A stretch of 64,000 nt of DNA from Ruminococcus bovis. GTDB lineage: Bacteria > Bacillota > Clostridia > Oscillospirales > Acutalibacteraceae. The notes beneath the pieces were generated by a model that searched no databases, had not been told where the DNA came from, and was given only the letters and a program-made list of their open reading frames with translations. Every line of letters starts with the position of its first letter. Positions within the stretch are counted from its first letter, which is position 1. The stretch is taken from contig NZ_CP039381.1 of assembly GCF_005601135.1 (NCBI RefSeq), forward strand, positions 2,043,941 to 2,107,940, given 5' to 3'. Below, one piece after another: positions 1 through 8,583 of the stretch. The position numbers and the translations under genes were made by a program.

Positions 1-2
1 TG

Positions 3-1076
3 GGCGCATTTAAAGATAAGAAAAGCGGAAGCTGGTATGTTCAATTCCGCTATACAGATTGGCAGGGTAAGCGCCAACAAAAGCTTAAGCGTGGGTTTGC
101 AACAAAGCACGAAGCGCTGGAGTGGGAACGTGAGTTCCTATTGCAGAAACAAACGGATGTAACAATGTCCTTTGGCAGCTTCTATGAGCTATATAAAAAG
201 GATATAAAGCCTCGGCTCAAAGAAAACACTTGGCAGACAAAGGAAAACATCATCGAGGGTAAAATTATTCCTTATTTCAAGGATAGAAAGCTCTGTGACA
301 TATCCGCAACGGACGTGATTGAATGGCAAAACGAGATAAGGACACTCAAAAATAAGCACGGGAAGCTATATTCCAAGACGTATCTCCGTACCGTTCACAA
401 TCAGCTCAGCGCTATGTTCAATCACGCTGTGCGTTATTACGGCTTGCGTACCAATCCTGCGTCCATCGCAGGAAATATGGGTGAAAAGGAAAGCAAGGAG
501 ATGAAGTTTTGGACGCTTGAAGAATATAAAATCTTCTCGGAAGCGATGATGGACAAGACTGTTTCATACTATGCGTTTGAGATGCTGTATTGGACGGGTA
601 TTCGATTGGGTGAGTTGTTAGCTCTCACACCGGCGGATTTTGATTTCAAAGCTCAAACCGTCACCATCAACAAATCATTTCAGCATTTGGCAGGTAAGGA
701 CATTATTACGTCACCGAAAACCAAAAAGAGCAATCGCACGATAAATATGCCTGATTTCCTTTGTGAAGAAATGCAGGACTATTTATCAATGTTTTACAGC
801 CGTGGCGAAGACGATCGTATATTCCCGATTTCAAAAAGCTATCTTCATCACGAGATGGACAGAGGAGCGAAGCAAGCCGGGGTTAAGCGTATCAGAATAC
901 ACGACCTTAGACATTCACACGTTTCTTTGTTGATTGAAATGGGCTTTTCAGCTTTAGCCATTGCCGATAGGTTGGGACACGAAAGCATAGATGTTACTTA
1001 TCGCTATGCACACTTGTTCCCGTCCAAGCAAAAGGATATGGCAGATAGGCTTAATGATCTCGGAAAGGCAGGTTAA
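3..1076 (+). CDS. Tyrosine recombinase/integrase, 5' end outside window
   Basis: Site-specific tyrosine recombinase that would integrate and excise the mobile element it sits on. The frame is open from base 3, so the gene begins left of the window. The first ~45 residues (GAFKDKKSGSWYVQFRY...) match the arm-binding domain seen in Tn916-type integrases, followed by a SAM-like core-binding domain. The catalytic C-terminal part shows the Arg box (TGIRLGELL), the HDLRHSH box, LGHES and the nucleophile Tyr in TYRYAHLF close to the end. It is followed after 3 bp by a mobilisation-type gene, as expected for an integrative mobilizable element. The family is clear; the attachment site is not visible. 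Confidence 0.93.
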   Translation, partial: GAFKDKKSGSWYVQFRYTDWQGKRQQKLKRGFATKHEALEWEREFLLQKQTDVTMSFGSFYELYKKDIKPRLKENTWQTKENIIEGKIIPYFKDRKLCDISATDVIEWQNEIRTLKNKHGKLYSKTYLRTVHNQLSAMFNHAVRYYGLRTNPASIAGNMGEKESKEMKFWTLEEYKIFSEAMMDKTVSYYAFEMLYWTGIRLGELLALTPADFDFKAQTVTINKSFQHLAGKDIITSPKTKKSNRTINMPDFLCEEMQDYLSMFYSRGEDDRIFPISKSYLHHEMDRGAKQAGVKRIRIHDLRHSHVSLLIEMGFSALAIADRLGHESIDVTYRYAHLFPSKQKDMADRLNDLGKAG

Positions 1077-1079
1077 AAT

Positions 1080-1400
1080 ATGTCAGCTAAAAATTTAGAC
1101 CGCCACAACCGCTGGCGCAGTAAGACAGTGGCGTTCAGAGTATCGCCGGAAGAATGGGAGCATTTTGAAAAAATCGTCGCTCTGTCAGGCTTATCCAAGC
1201 AAGATTACCTCATTGAGCGCACTTTGCAGCGTGATATTATCGTGCAGGGTAATCCGAGAGTGTATAAGGCTCTCAAAAATCAAATGCAAGATATTTACGG
1301 GGAGCTGCGGCGTATCAGCAATGGCGGAGCGGTTTCAGATGAAATACTCGATACGCTCAACCTGATTGCTGTTACCCTCGGCGGAATGAAGGGGGAATGA
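1080..1400 (+). CDS. MobC-like / ribbon-helix-helix mobilisation accessory protein
   Basis: Small 106-residue protein with the pattern of plasmid mobilisation accessory (MobC/RHH) proteins: a basic start, then VAFRVSPEEWEHFEKIVALSGLSKQDYLIERTL, which reads as a beta strand followed by two helices of an RHH fold, then a helical tail. It starts 3 bp after the integrase stop and its stop overlaps the next ATG (ATGA), so translation is probably coupled. The expected role is DNA binding at oriT or regulation of the element. The assignment rests on pattern and context only. Confidence 0.7.
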   Translation: MSAKNLDRHNRWRSKTVAFRVSPEEWEHFEKIVALSGLSKQDYLIERTLQRDIIVQGNPRVYKALKNQMQDIYGELRRISNGGAVSDEILDTLNLIAVTLGGMKGE

Positions 1401-2524
1401 AAATGAGTTGTGAAAATGAAATGACCGCTCATAGCACACCTGTTGGAGCAGGTGATGAGCAGTCATCAACAAAATATCTTGATACAAGTATAGCAGATGA
1501 TTTGTCTGATTTCAATAGTTTGGACTTAAATTGTTTTGACGAAAATTATCTGCACACCGTTTCTATGACTGAGTTGTACGACACTGTATATGAAAACAGA
1601 CCGCCGATCATTGACGGTCTGCTGTACAGCGGACTGTATCTGTTTGTCGGCTCGCCGAAAATCGGCAAGAGCTTTTTGATGGCGCAGCTTGCTTATCATA
1701 TCAGCACCGGAACGCCGATTTGGAATTACAAGGTCAGCAAAGGTACGGTGCTTTACCTTGCCCTTGAAGATGATTACAGTCGCTTGCAGAAGCGGTTGTA
1801 TCAGATGTTTGGTACCGACAGCGCCGACAATCTGTACTTATCCGTTTCGGCAAGTCAGTTGAATGACGGCTTGGACAAGCAGTTGGAAAGTTTTATCACG
1901 AAGCACACCGACACCAATCTCATAATCATCGACACTTTGCAAAAGGTGCGTGAGGTAAGCTCTGATTACAGCTACTCGAATGATTATGAGATTATCAGCA
2001 GGCTAAAAAGGTTTGCCGACAATAACAAAATCTGTATGATACTCGTTCATCATACACGCAAGCAAAAGTCTGATGACAGCTTTGATATGATTTCGGGAAC
2101 CAATGGCTTGCTCGGCGCAGCCGACGGAGCGTTTGTTCTGCAAAAAGAAAAGCGGACTGCAAACGCAGCTACGCTTGAAATATCCGGCAGAGACCAACAG
2201 GATCAGAAGCTATACCTTAATCGCAATCCCGATAATCTGATATGGGAGCTCGAGAGGACGGAAACCGAATTATGGAAAGAGCCGCCGGAGCCGTTGCTCC
2301 AAGTTATCTCTCAGAAGTTTTCTGAGAACAGTCCTGCTTGGCAAGGCTCACCGACAGAGCTTGTCAGTTGGCTCGGCGTAGATATGAAACCAAACGCTTT
2401 GTCGCTAAAGCTGAATATCAATGCCGCAAGGCTGTTCAATGAATATGGTATCCGCTATTCAAACAGACATACTCATAGCGGCAGGGTAATCACGCTTCAC
2501 CGTGAACAGCAAGCGGAAGTTTAA
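1397..2524 (+). CDS. RepA-like AAA ATPase/helicase
   Basis: 375-residue P-loop ATPase of the RepA/AAA_25 type, common in integrative elements. After an acidic N-terminal ~75 residues it shows Walker A (VGSPKIGKSFL), Walker B (LIIIDTLQKV) and a VHHTRK sensor segment, typical of hexameric RecA-fold helicases of the RSF1010 RepA class. The C-terminal ~90 residues look like a small winged-helix/primase-associated domain. It overlaps the upstream gene by 4 bp. A function in element replication or maintenance is inferred from family and from the inverted repeats directly downstream. Confidence 0.82.
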   Translation: MKMSCENEMTAHSTPVGAGDEQSSTKYLDTSIADDLSDFNSLDLNCFDENYLHTVSMTELYDTVYENRPPIIDGLLYSGLYLFVGSPKIGKSFLMAQLAYHISTGTPIWNYKVSKGTVLYLALEDDYSRLQKRLYQMFGTDSADNLYLSVSASQLNDGLDKQLESFITKHTDTNLIIIDTLQKVREVSSDYSYSNDYEIISRLKRFADNNKICMILVHHTRKQKSDDSFDMISGTNGLLGAADGAFVLQKEKRTANAATLEISGRDQQDQKLYLNRNPDNLIWELERTETELWKEPPEPLLQVISQKFSENSPAWQGSPTELVSWLGVDMKPNALSLKLNINAARLFNEYGIRYSNRHTHSGRVITLHREQQAEV

Positions 2525-2527
2525 TCG

Positions 2528-2613
2528 GCGTGACGATGTGCGACGACCGTGACGGTCTTTTAGAGATAGCGCTGTGTCAAAAACATCGTCACCACCGTCA
2601 CGGATCGTCACGC
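2528..2613. repeat. Imperfect inverted repeats after RepA-like gene
   Basis: GCGTGACGAT (2528) and ACCGTGACGGT (2546-2556) on the left are mirrored by ACCGTCACGG (2594-2603) and ATCGTCACGC (2604-2613) on the right, around a ~37-bp centre. The position directly after a RepA-like ATPase gene suggests an origin or a binding site. It could also be a structured 3' UTR. Confidence 0.6.
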
Positions 2614-2817
2614 ACTAAAGTTTAGGCGGGGTGCAGGGAGCCCTTTTCAAAGGGATGCCCTGCTCCTCGAAGAGCGCAAAACCTGCTTGCAGGTTGCATT
2701 TTTGATAGCCCTGCTGTCAAAAGTGCTTTTGCGTTACTCTTGGCAAGAGTAACAGAACCCGAGTTAGTGATAATTCAGTGAGATAACAATATTTTAATAT
2801 AGATTTGAGGTAGATAA
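2614..2817 (+). other. Candidate oriT region upstream of MobV relaxase
   Basis: Gene-free stretch holding two tight palindromes, ACCTGCTTGCAGGT (2681-2694) and TTACTCTTGGCAAGAGTAA (2734-2752), just before the relaxase start. MobV relaxases nick at sites upstream of their own gene, so this is the natural place for oriT. The nic site itself cannot be assigned by eye. Confidence 0.5.
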
Positions 2818-3972
2818 ATGAAGAGAACGATTAGCGCAATGGTGGGTAAAGGCTCCGTGACACATAACAGCCGAACGTTTACGGCTGAGAATGTGGACAG
2901 CGAGCGTACCCACCTCAATATAGATTACTGTAACGAGCCAATCAAGAAAGTGTATCACGAAATGTTTGATGAAGCTCTGAAACAGTACAACGATAAGCAG
3001 AAACGCAAGGATAGAATAATTCCAGATTACTACAAGCACATCGAGTCCGGAAAGCAGGAAAAGCTGTTCCACGAGATCATCTTCCAAATTGGCAACAAGG
3101 ACGATATGTCAGCAACGGGAGAGCACGCCGAGCTTGCGAGGAAAGTCCTCGACGAATACTACCAGGGCTTCCAAGAGCGCAATCCCTACCTGAGAGTGTT
3201 CTCGGCGCACCTTCATATGGACGAAGCGACGCCGCATATCCATATCGACTTTGTACCGTTCACCACCGGCAGCAATCGAGGTTTGGAAACACGAGTTTCG
3301 CTGAAACAGGCTCTGCTCAATATGGGCTTCAAAGGCGAGGGCAGGAGCGACAACGAACTGAATCGCTGGATACTTTCCGAAAAGAAAGTCCTCGCTCAGA
3401 TTATGGAGCGGCACGGTATCGAATGGGAGCAGAAGGATACTCACGAGCAGCACCTGTCTGTCCTTGATTACAAAAAGCAGGAGCGAGTAAAAGAGGTTGC
3501 CGAGCTTGACAGGGAGATTGAAGAAAAGCAGCTTGAGGTCAAAGGTCTGAAAGCTACGGTTGAGAAAATCGAGGAAGCAAAGGAGCTTCTCGGCGACGTC
3601 GAAAAACAGCTTGACGAAGATCCGCAGCTGCAACTCCCTGAGCCGCAAGGCTTGATGACGGCAAAGAGCTACAAGAAAAAGTTTGTAGAACCGCTGATTA
3701 ACCGGCTGAAAAAACTTGTTCGAACAGTCCTCGCCAGAAGCTATGAGGGTTGGGAGAATTACCACCGTATCAATAATCTGAACGGCAGATTGCACCGTGA
3801 GAACGAACATCTGAAATATGAAAACACCAAGCTCAAAGAGGTCAACGGTATGCTCCGTGAACAAAACAAAGCCTATCGCTTGTTGGAAAAGGTTTTCGGA
3901 AAGCACAAGCTCAATGAGATTATCGAGCAGGCGAGAGGTTTCAAAAAGTCAAAACAGCGTGACGCACGCTAA
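2818..3972 (+). CDS. MobV-family relaxase (Pre/Mob)
   Basis: 384-residue mobilisation relaxase. The catalytic metal-binding triad is visible as HLHMDEATPHIHIDFVPF, the HxDExxPHxH signature of the Pre/Mob (MobV) family, near residue 135. The C-terminal half is a long charged coiled coil (ELDREIEEKQLEVKGLKATVEKI and following), as usual in this family. It would nick the plus-strand oriT and lead the strand into the recipient. It lies downstream of an oriT-like palindrome region and upstream of a TnpV gene. A minus-strand frame of 265 codons over it is a shadow. Confidence 0.92.
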   Translation: MKRTISAMVGKGSVTHNSRTFTAENVDSERTHLNIDYCNEPIKKVYHEMFDEALKQYNDKQKRKDRIIPDYYKHIESGKQEKLFHEIIFQIGNKDDMSATGEHAELARKVLDEYYQGFQERNPYLRVFSAHLHMDEATPHIHIDFVPFTTGSNRGLETRVSLKQALLNMGFKGEGRSDNELNRWILSEKKVLAQIMERHGIEWEQKDTHEQHLSVLDYKKQERVKEVAELDREIEEKQLEVKGLKATVEKIEEAKELLGDVEKQLDEDPQLQLPEPQGLMTAKSYKKKFVEPLINRLKKLVRTVLARSYEGWENYHRINNLNGRLHRENEHLKYENTKLKEVNGMLREQNKAYRLLEKVFGKHKLNEIIEQARGFKKSKQRDAR

Positions 3973-3996
3973 TAAATACAGAAAGGTTGATGGACA

Positions 3997-4374
3997 ATGG
4001 AGAAAAGAATTTACGACAAGCAGACAGGGATTTACTACGAGCTGCAAGGCGATTATTATCTGCCGTGCCTGACGCTCCCCGAACAGCCAAAGGTAGAAAT
4101 CGGCATTTGGGGCAAGCGGCATTTGCGGTACATCAAGCAGCACCACAAAATCCGCTATACCAATCTGCTGACAAGCTGCAAGCTCACCGCCTACCTCGCT
4201 GACATTGACAAACAGGCAGAGGAGATGTTCTTTCGGTTGGTAAACCAACTTTCCGAAAAGGAAGGTGTAACCGAACAGCTCAAAGCAGAAAATCAAATGC
4301 TGTGGGTACGGCAAATGAACAATATCCGTAACCGTGCAACGGAGATTGTTAATGCAGAGTTGATTTATACCTAA
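3997..4374 (+). CDS. tnpV: TnpV-like transposon protein, copy 1
   Basis: 125-residue protein matching the TnpV protein of Tn4451/4453-type elements, whose biochemical role is unknown. Core segments are LPEQPKVEIGIWGKRHLRYIK and RNRATEIVNAELIY. It starts 24 bp after the relaxase and ends just before a strong terminator. A second copy at 13.3 kb is nearly identical from LPEQPK onward but differs completely in the first ~25 residues, so these are two element remnants rather than an assembly duplicate. Confidence 0.85.
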   Translation: MEKRIYDKQTGIYYELQGDYYLPCLTLPEQPKVEIGIWGKRHLRYIKQHHKIRYTNLLTSCKLTAYLADIDKQAEEMFFRLVNQLSEKEGVTEQLKAENQMLWVRQMNNIRNRATEIVNAELIYT

Positions 4375-4381
4375 AGACAAT

Positions 4382-4426
4382 GCCGCCAAGTGGGATCATC
4401 TCCTGTTTGGCGGCTCTGTTTTTTTA
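4382..4426 (+). terminator. Intrinsic terminator after tnpV
   Basis: GCCGCCAAG pairs with CTGTTTGGCGGC around a short loop and is followed by TCTGTTTTTTT. A near-copy of this hairpin occurs again at 4611-4643. Confidence 0.85.
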
Positions 4427-4444
4427 CCAATAACCACTTATTGT

Positions 4445-4600
4445 ATGTACTGGATGCCGCATAACTTTTGGGGTATTGCGGGCTACATTGCTATCTTCTT
4501 CTTTATTTATTTCTTCATCTGGTTCAGCCAGTATTTCGCTATGAAGAAAAGAATTCAGGAGTTTAACAACAAAGTCAAATCAGATTCTGTGAACAACTGA
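4445..4600 (+). CDS. Small single-span membrane protein, hypothetical
   Basis: 51-codon frame from ATG at 4445: MYWMPHNFWG, then a very hydrophobic span (IAGYIAIFFFIYFFIWF), then a basic tail ending in VNN. It has the composition of a genuine small membrane protein and sits between two similar terminator hairpins. No good ribosome binding site precedes it, so translation is uncertain. No family recognised. Confidence 0.4.
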   Translation: MYWMPHNFWGIAGYIAIFFFIYFFIWFSQYFAMKKRIQEFNNKVKSDSVNN

Positions 4601-4791
4601 AAAGAATTCAGCCGCCAAGCGGGATAATCTCCTGCTTGACGGCGATTTCTTTTATTGATTAATATTTTCTTTGCCAAATTATTCTGAAGATTTTGAAGCT
4701 GTTCGGTGAGCTTTTTGGATTGCTGAACCTTTTGCAGCCACATCATCACCATAGTAAGAACATATATGACAGCAATTACCGCGCCGAGCAC
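4555..4791 (-). CDS. Small membrane-anchored coiled-coil protein, hypothetical
   Basis: GTG-started frame directly downstream of the amidohydrolase and in the same direction. It reads LGAVIAVIYVLTMVMMWLQ (membrane span) followed by a glutamine/leucine-rich helix (VQQSKKLTEQLQNLQNNL). The frame is open further upstream to about 4840 and encodes ITPPERIKKPLFYLV, which looks like a natural cytoplasmic N-terminus, so the true start may be a non-ATG codon there. The last ~25 codons run through a terminator hairpin, so the C-terminus is doubtful. Confidence 0.45.
   Translation of the reverse strand: MLGAVIAVIYVLTMVMMWLQKVQQSKKLTEQLQNLQNNLAKKILINKRNRRQAGDYPAWRLNSFQLFTESDLTLLLNS
4611..4643. terminator. 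Hairpin between convergent small genes
   Basis: GCCGCCAAGC pairs with GCTTGACGGC; on the plus strand it is followed by GATTTCTTTTATT. Its sequence resembles the terminator at 4382, suggesting duplication of a module end. Confidence 0.6.
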
Positions 4792-4837
4792 AAGATAAAA
4801 CAGCGGCTTTTTGATTCTCTCAGGCGGCGTGATATTA

Positions 4838-6794
4838 TTATTTATAGGTCAATTCCTTTAACTGCCATTCCGGTTTTTCTTTATTTCCTTTTTTTACACC
4901 GCTTTGAACTAACTGCCCGGTTGCGGTATCGACCCAGAAAAGCCCCGTCCATGCCCACGAGAACATGGTGAGCACCATGCTGATTTTGACGCAAGAGTAG
5001 GTTTTGCCGTCAATGCTCACGTTCTCCGTGCCGATTTTCTTGGCGGCAAATTCACCGAGCGACATAGCGCCGCGGTTATCACCTGTGCCAATCGGATAGA
5101 ACAGGATCTCGTCAAGCTTTGAATTAGCAAAAGCAGGGAAGCACATATCCATCATCTGATACCATAAGCCTTCGCCAATCTGGAAGCTCTTGTCCTGCGG
5201 TTTGCCTTTGAAGCTGCCGCTCAACTTTATTACGCCGTTTTCCTTAACCGCATTGATTTCGGTATTGTCTGACGGACGGTTATATACCCATTTTGTTGCC
5301 GAAAGGCTGCGGTCAACCGTGAATTCTTCCTCCGCCCATTTTTTACCGTCCTTAAAAGTGATTTGGGTAATAATTTGCTCGCTCTCGTAACGGTCATAAT
5401 TGATAACACGACGCTGTTTGCCGTCTGTGCTTACATACTCGGCAGATAGTAATCCCTCGGGATATGTGTAGTCGGGTATATCAAAGGACTGAATCGGCTT
5501 CTGAGAATATACAACCTTACCTTTTAAGAACACTCTGTCGATAAACTGAATGTTAGAGATGTTCTCGGCAGGGTTCTTATCAAGCAGAATCAAATCCGCT
5601 TCCATACCTGCCTTTATCTGTCCTTTTCTGTCGGCAATGCCTAAATATTCCGCGCCGTTTTTGGTGGCAAGCACGATAGCCTGCATTGGCGTCAGTCCTG
5701 CTTCGACATAGTAAGCAAGCTCCTTGTGCTCGACCTCGCCCGACATCTGCTCAAGCATATTGTCTGTACCCATAGCAATCGGAATTCCCGCGTCGTACAG
5801 CACCTTGAGATTGTGTATGCTGTGCTCCATTCTTGTCGGGTCTTTCTCATATGTCATGGCGTTGACGGTCGGAACAAAGTGCGCGCCCGATTTTTTTCCA
5901 AAGAGTGATGATCGGGTCGTCGGGTTCAATATCTCTGTCAAGAATGCCGTGTTCTATGCCGTATATGCCCGCTTCAAGCAGTTCCTTTACGTCGTCATAA
6001 TAAAAAACGTGAGCGGTAGAGTTCAGTCCGTTTTCCTTACCCTCGCGGATAATCTGCTTCATTAACTCCTTGTCTATCTTCTGGATTGTCAGCTTATTAT
6101 CAAAATACCAGTAGTCGCCGCCTTGATAGGTGAATTTCAAAAAATCAACACCCGCTTCTTTGAGCTCTTTAATTCCCGCGGAAACCTGCTCGGGAGTATT
6201 GACCTCAATCGCCATCTCAGACCTTGCCCATTCGCTGTTGGAGCCGAGCGTATTGGCAGGATGCCCGTCGGGAGCCGTAAAGTTCGGACCTACTATCAAT
6301 AAGTCGGGACCCTGAATTTCTCCCGATCTGATTTTATCACGGAGCTTATAGATAAAATGCTTCGGCGCGTCTAAATCCTTAATAGTTGTTATGCCATACG
6401 GCAGCACATTCTCATTGAAAATCTGCGGCATTTTTTCGCCCAGAAAAACGTCGCTTTCATCTTCATTGTGACAGGAAAAGCCGCCCTGAATATGAATATG
6501 GCTGTCAATCAGACCGGGCATCAGCGTTTTGCCCGCGCCGTCAATCATCTGCACGTTTTTCTTTTGAATGGGCTGCGCGGAGATTTCCGTGATCAAGCCG
6601 TTTTTGATATAGACGTTCTGATGCTCCTGCTTTGTTCCGTCACCGACGATGACGTGAACGTCATTGATGATATACTCGTCCTTTTTGTTCTTTTTGGGAC
6701 GGGTCAGGAATTTGATCAATAAAAAAACTATAATCCCGGTTCCGAGAACCATTTGAACAAATCCGATAAGCGGAATACCTAATATACTTGGCAT
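4838..6794 (-). pseudogene. Membrane-anchored amidohydrolase, split by a +1 frameshift
   Basis: Metal-dependent amidohydrolase (imidazolonepropionase/prolidase-like branch) with an N-terminal membrane anchor (residues ~5-27). The metal motif DSHIHIQGG, a later HVFYY segment, IEHGI and the GTDNM aspartate box are all present. Two overlapping frames encode it: the first ends ...ITLWKKIG then derails, the second resumes ...KKSGAHFVPTVNAMTYEKD. They join at an A7 run (plus 5890-5896); six A's would restore one frame of ~650 residues. It could be a true mutation, phase variation or a sequencing error. It is probably co-transcribed after the AbrB-like gene 18 bp upstream. Confidence 0.85.
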
Positions 6795-6811
6795 AACATT
6801 TCACTCCTTAA

Positions 6812-7012
6812 TTATTTGCCGAAAATTTTTCCGAAGAAATCGGAAAATTGATTTTTGGGCGGTATCGCCATTCCCTGATCCTTGTCACCTAAAATAATCA
6901 AGGTATCACCGGGTTTGATGTCAAAAACATCTCTCGCTTCCTTTGGAAGAACAATCTGTCCTTTTGTGCCGACGGTAACCGTCCACGCGTACTTGCCTTC
7001 AGGTCTTGCCAT
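6812..7012 (-). CDS. AbrB/MazE/SpoVT-type transcription regulator
   Basis: 66-residue swapped-hairpin AbrB-domain DNA-binding protein: WTVTVGTKGQIVLPKEARDVFDIKPGDTLIILGD is the classic domain. The start at 7012 (MARPEGKY) follows AAAGGAGCGTTTTTT at good spacing; the ATG at 7030 lies too close to the ribosome site to be used. It precedes the amidohydrolase in the same direction, so it likely regulates itself and that gene. A perfect inverted repeat directly upstream is a natural operator. Confidence 0.85.
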   Translation of the reverse strand: MARPEGKYAWTVTVGTKGQIVLPKEARDVFDIKPGDTLIILGDKDQGMAIPPKNQFSDFFGKIFGK

Positions 7013-7030
7013 AAAAAACGCTCCTTTCAA

Positions 7031-7088
7031 AAGTATGTTTTTTCATACTTTACTTACTTAATATAACGGATAATACATAACTTGTCAA
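7031..7088 (-). promoter_or_regulatory. Promoter and 7-bp inverted-repeat operator for the AbrB-like gene
   Basis: On the minus strand TTGACA (7088-7083), a 17-bp spacer and TATATT (7065-7060) form a SigA promoter. Just downstream lies AAGTATG-6-CATACTT (7031-7050), a perfect inverted repeat overlapping the early transcribed region, suited to autorepression. Confidence 0.75.
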
Positions 7089-7110
7089 GTGAAAAACACA
7101 TAAAAGAAAA

Positions 7111-7142
7111 CGGACGAAGATGATCAATCTTATCTTCGTCCG
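7111..7142 (-). terminator. Terminator after histidine kinase remnant
   Basis: CGGACGAAGAT and ATCTTCGTCCG form an 11-bp perfect stem; on the minus strand a T-rich tract (TTTTCTTTTATG) follows. Confidence 0.75.
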
Positions 7143-7332
7143 CTTAAAATTATATTTTCTTGATTTTTTATCTCAAACAAAAATATACAGAAACTCCTTA
7201 AACACCTCAGCTCAAGCACTTTCGTGGTGCGGCTGTTCGGGTCGGATATTCACTTTCTGCTTTTCTTTAGGATAGAATTCGGATATCGCTGCAACTACTG
7301 CCTCTGTACTCTCGCGGATTTCCTGTTCTATT

Positions 7333-8084
7333 CTATCGTTCGCGCTGCTGTAACCTGCCGCCTTCATCAACTGACTGTACGTCACTCCGTTTTTTCTGCG
7401 ATGTCTCAGGCTTAACTGTAATCGCCAAAATGTTTCCAGTCATTTCAACACTGTACTTAGCTTCGTGCAAGTCCAAAATTGATTTAACGATCGACAAGCC
7501 CAAGCCGTTTCCCTTTTGACTTCGGCTTTTGTCCTTGCGAAAATAAGGCTGCCACATCTGTTTGAGCTCGGATTTTGTGAGTGGTTCCGTTTGATTGCTG
7601 ACGGAAAGTGTTTTACCGTTTACATCTATCATTATTTCGGTATCCGGCAGAGAATACTTTACCGCGTTGTCGATCAGATTTTGAATAACGGTTTCCATCA
7701 ATTCTCTGTCCGCTCATATCATATTGTCGCCGCTTTGCGTGAGAGCAATGGTTTTGTTCTCAGACAGGGTATATTTTTCGGCTGTCTTTTGAACAGCCTT
7801 AAACAAATCAAATTCCGTTTTATTGAGCTTCATCGAATAGGAATCGAGCTTGCTGAAATTGAGCATTTTTTGCACAAGATCGTGATTTCATCCGCTTCCT
7901 CAATGATGTTGTCAAGATAAAAATTTCGCTCGGATATATCAATATCTTCCTTAAGGCTGTAAGCGTATCCGCTGATGACAAAAACAGGCGTTTTGATATC
8001 GTGCGCCAGCATATTGGTAAAATCAAGTCTTCTCTGTGTCCTCCTTGCCCACTTGAACAGCAAATATAGTTGCGCTGCCGACAT
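7333..8084 (-). pseudogene. Sensor histidine kinase, multiply disrupted
   Basis: Remains of a two-component sensor kinase. The phosphoacceptor box LAHDIKTPVFVISGYAYSL is readable in one frame. A frameshift near 7875 moves the sequence to a second frame (MLNFSKLDSYSMKLNKTEFD...). An in-frame TGA near 7717 then separates this from the ATPase domain (VIQNLIDNAVKYSLPD N-box; GNGLGLSIVKSIL G-box). The sensor N-terminus is gone: at about 8031 the frame is fused to a MATE pump fragment. No intact response regulator is nearby. It is certainly non-functional as a full kinase. Confidence 0.88.
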
Positions 8085-8274
8085 TGATTAACATCATTAT
8101 TGCAACGATTGCATTTACAAACGGCATAACAAGACCGATCGCCCCAAGAGCGTTTGTGCCTATACTGTTGCCGATAAAAACACCGTCTACGATTGAAAAC
8201 AATGAAAAGCAAATGTGGCTCAGCATTGCGGGAAGAACATACTTCCAAGCATTTTTTACTCTTGAATTTTCCAT
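8023..8274 (-). pseudogene. MATE efflux pump, N-terminal fragment
   Basis: First 83 codons of a multi-antimicrobial extrusion (MATE) pump: VLPAMLSHICFSLFSIVDGVFIGNSIGTNALGAIGLVMPFV is the usual first two transmembrane helices of the family. It has a good ribosome site (AGGAGGCTAACAATATG). After VGKEDTE the sequence runs into the histidine kinase (RRLDFTNMLAHD in the overlapping frame), so a deletion has removed the rest of the pump (~370 residues) and the kinase N-terminus. It is preceded by a structured leader. Confidence 0.85.
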
Positions 8275-8299
8275 ATTGTTAGCCTCCTGTTTGTCAGAT

Positions 8300-8440
8300 T
8301 ACAACAAGTCTTCTCTGTTAATAAAAAGCGCCCGGTTATTCTGTATGAATAACCGAGCGCACTCGACATCTTCTTCTGATTAGGGTTATTGCTAACCCGT
8401 AGCATTGCGATGCTCTATCCTCCGATGACAACTATTCAAT
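8300..8440 (-). promoter_or_regulatory. Structured leader with terminator (attenuator or riboswitch candidate)
   Basis: Reading on the minus strand, two short hairpins (AGCATCGCAATGCT at 8414-8401 and GGGTTAGCAATAACCC at 8398-8383) precede a strong intrinsic terminator (GCGCTCGGTTATT pairing with AATAACCGGGCGC, 8360-8328) followed by TTTTTAT, all upstream of the MATE start. This is the layout of a transcription-attenuating riboswitch. I could not match it to a known class. Confidence 0.55.
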
Positions 8441-8517
8441 TAACTAAATTGCATTATAGCATAAAAGCAAACAAATATCAAGTAGCTGTTCTTTATTTGT
8501 ATTACCGTCCGGTCGCT

Positions 8518-8533
8518 AAATCAGAATTTGTCA
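8518..8533. repeat. Cassette-end inverted element, copy at nitroreductase 3' side
   Basis: AAATCAGAATTTG at 8518-8530 is the 13-bp element that recurs at cassette 3' ends (9797, 10558 and, degenerate, 11852 and 12317). It lies ~50 bp past the nitroreductase stop. The 8275-8583 gap otherwise holds the MATE leader and nothing else recognised. Confidence 0.6.
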
Positions 8534-8583
8534 GATAATAATTACAGACAGAAAAATGCTTTTGTAATGCTCACCCATAGGGA

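Noticed and set aside
3109-3906. 265-codon minus-strand frame over the relaxase
   Set aside because: Out-of-frame shadow of a well supported MobV gene; composition is leucine/phenylalanine-rich with no ribosome site.
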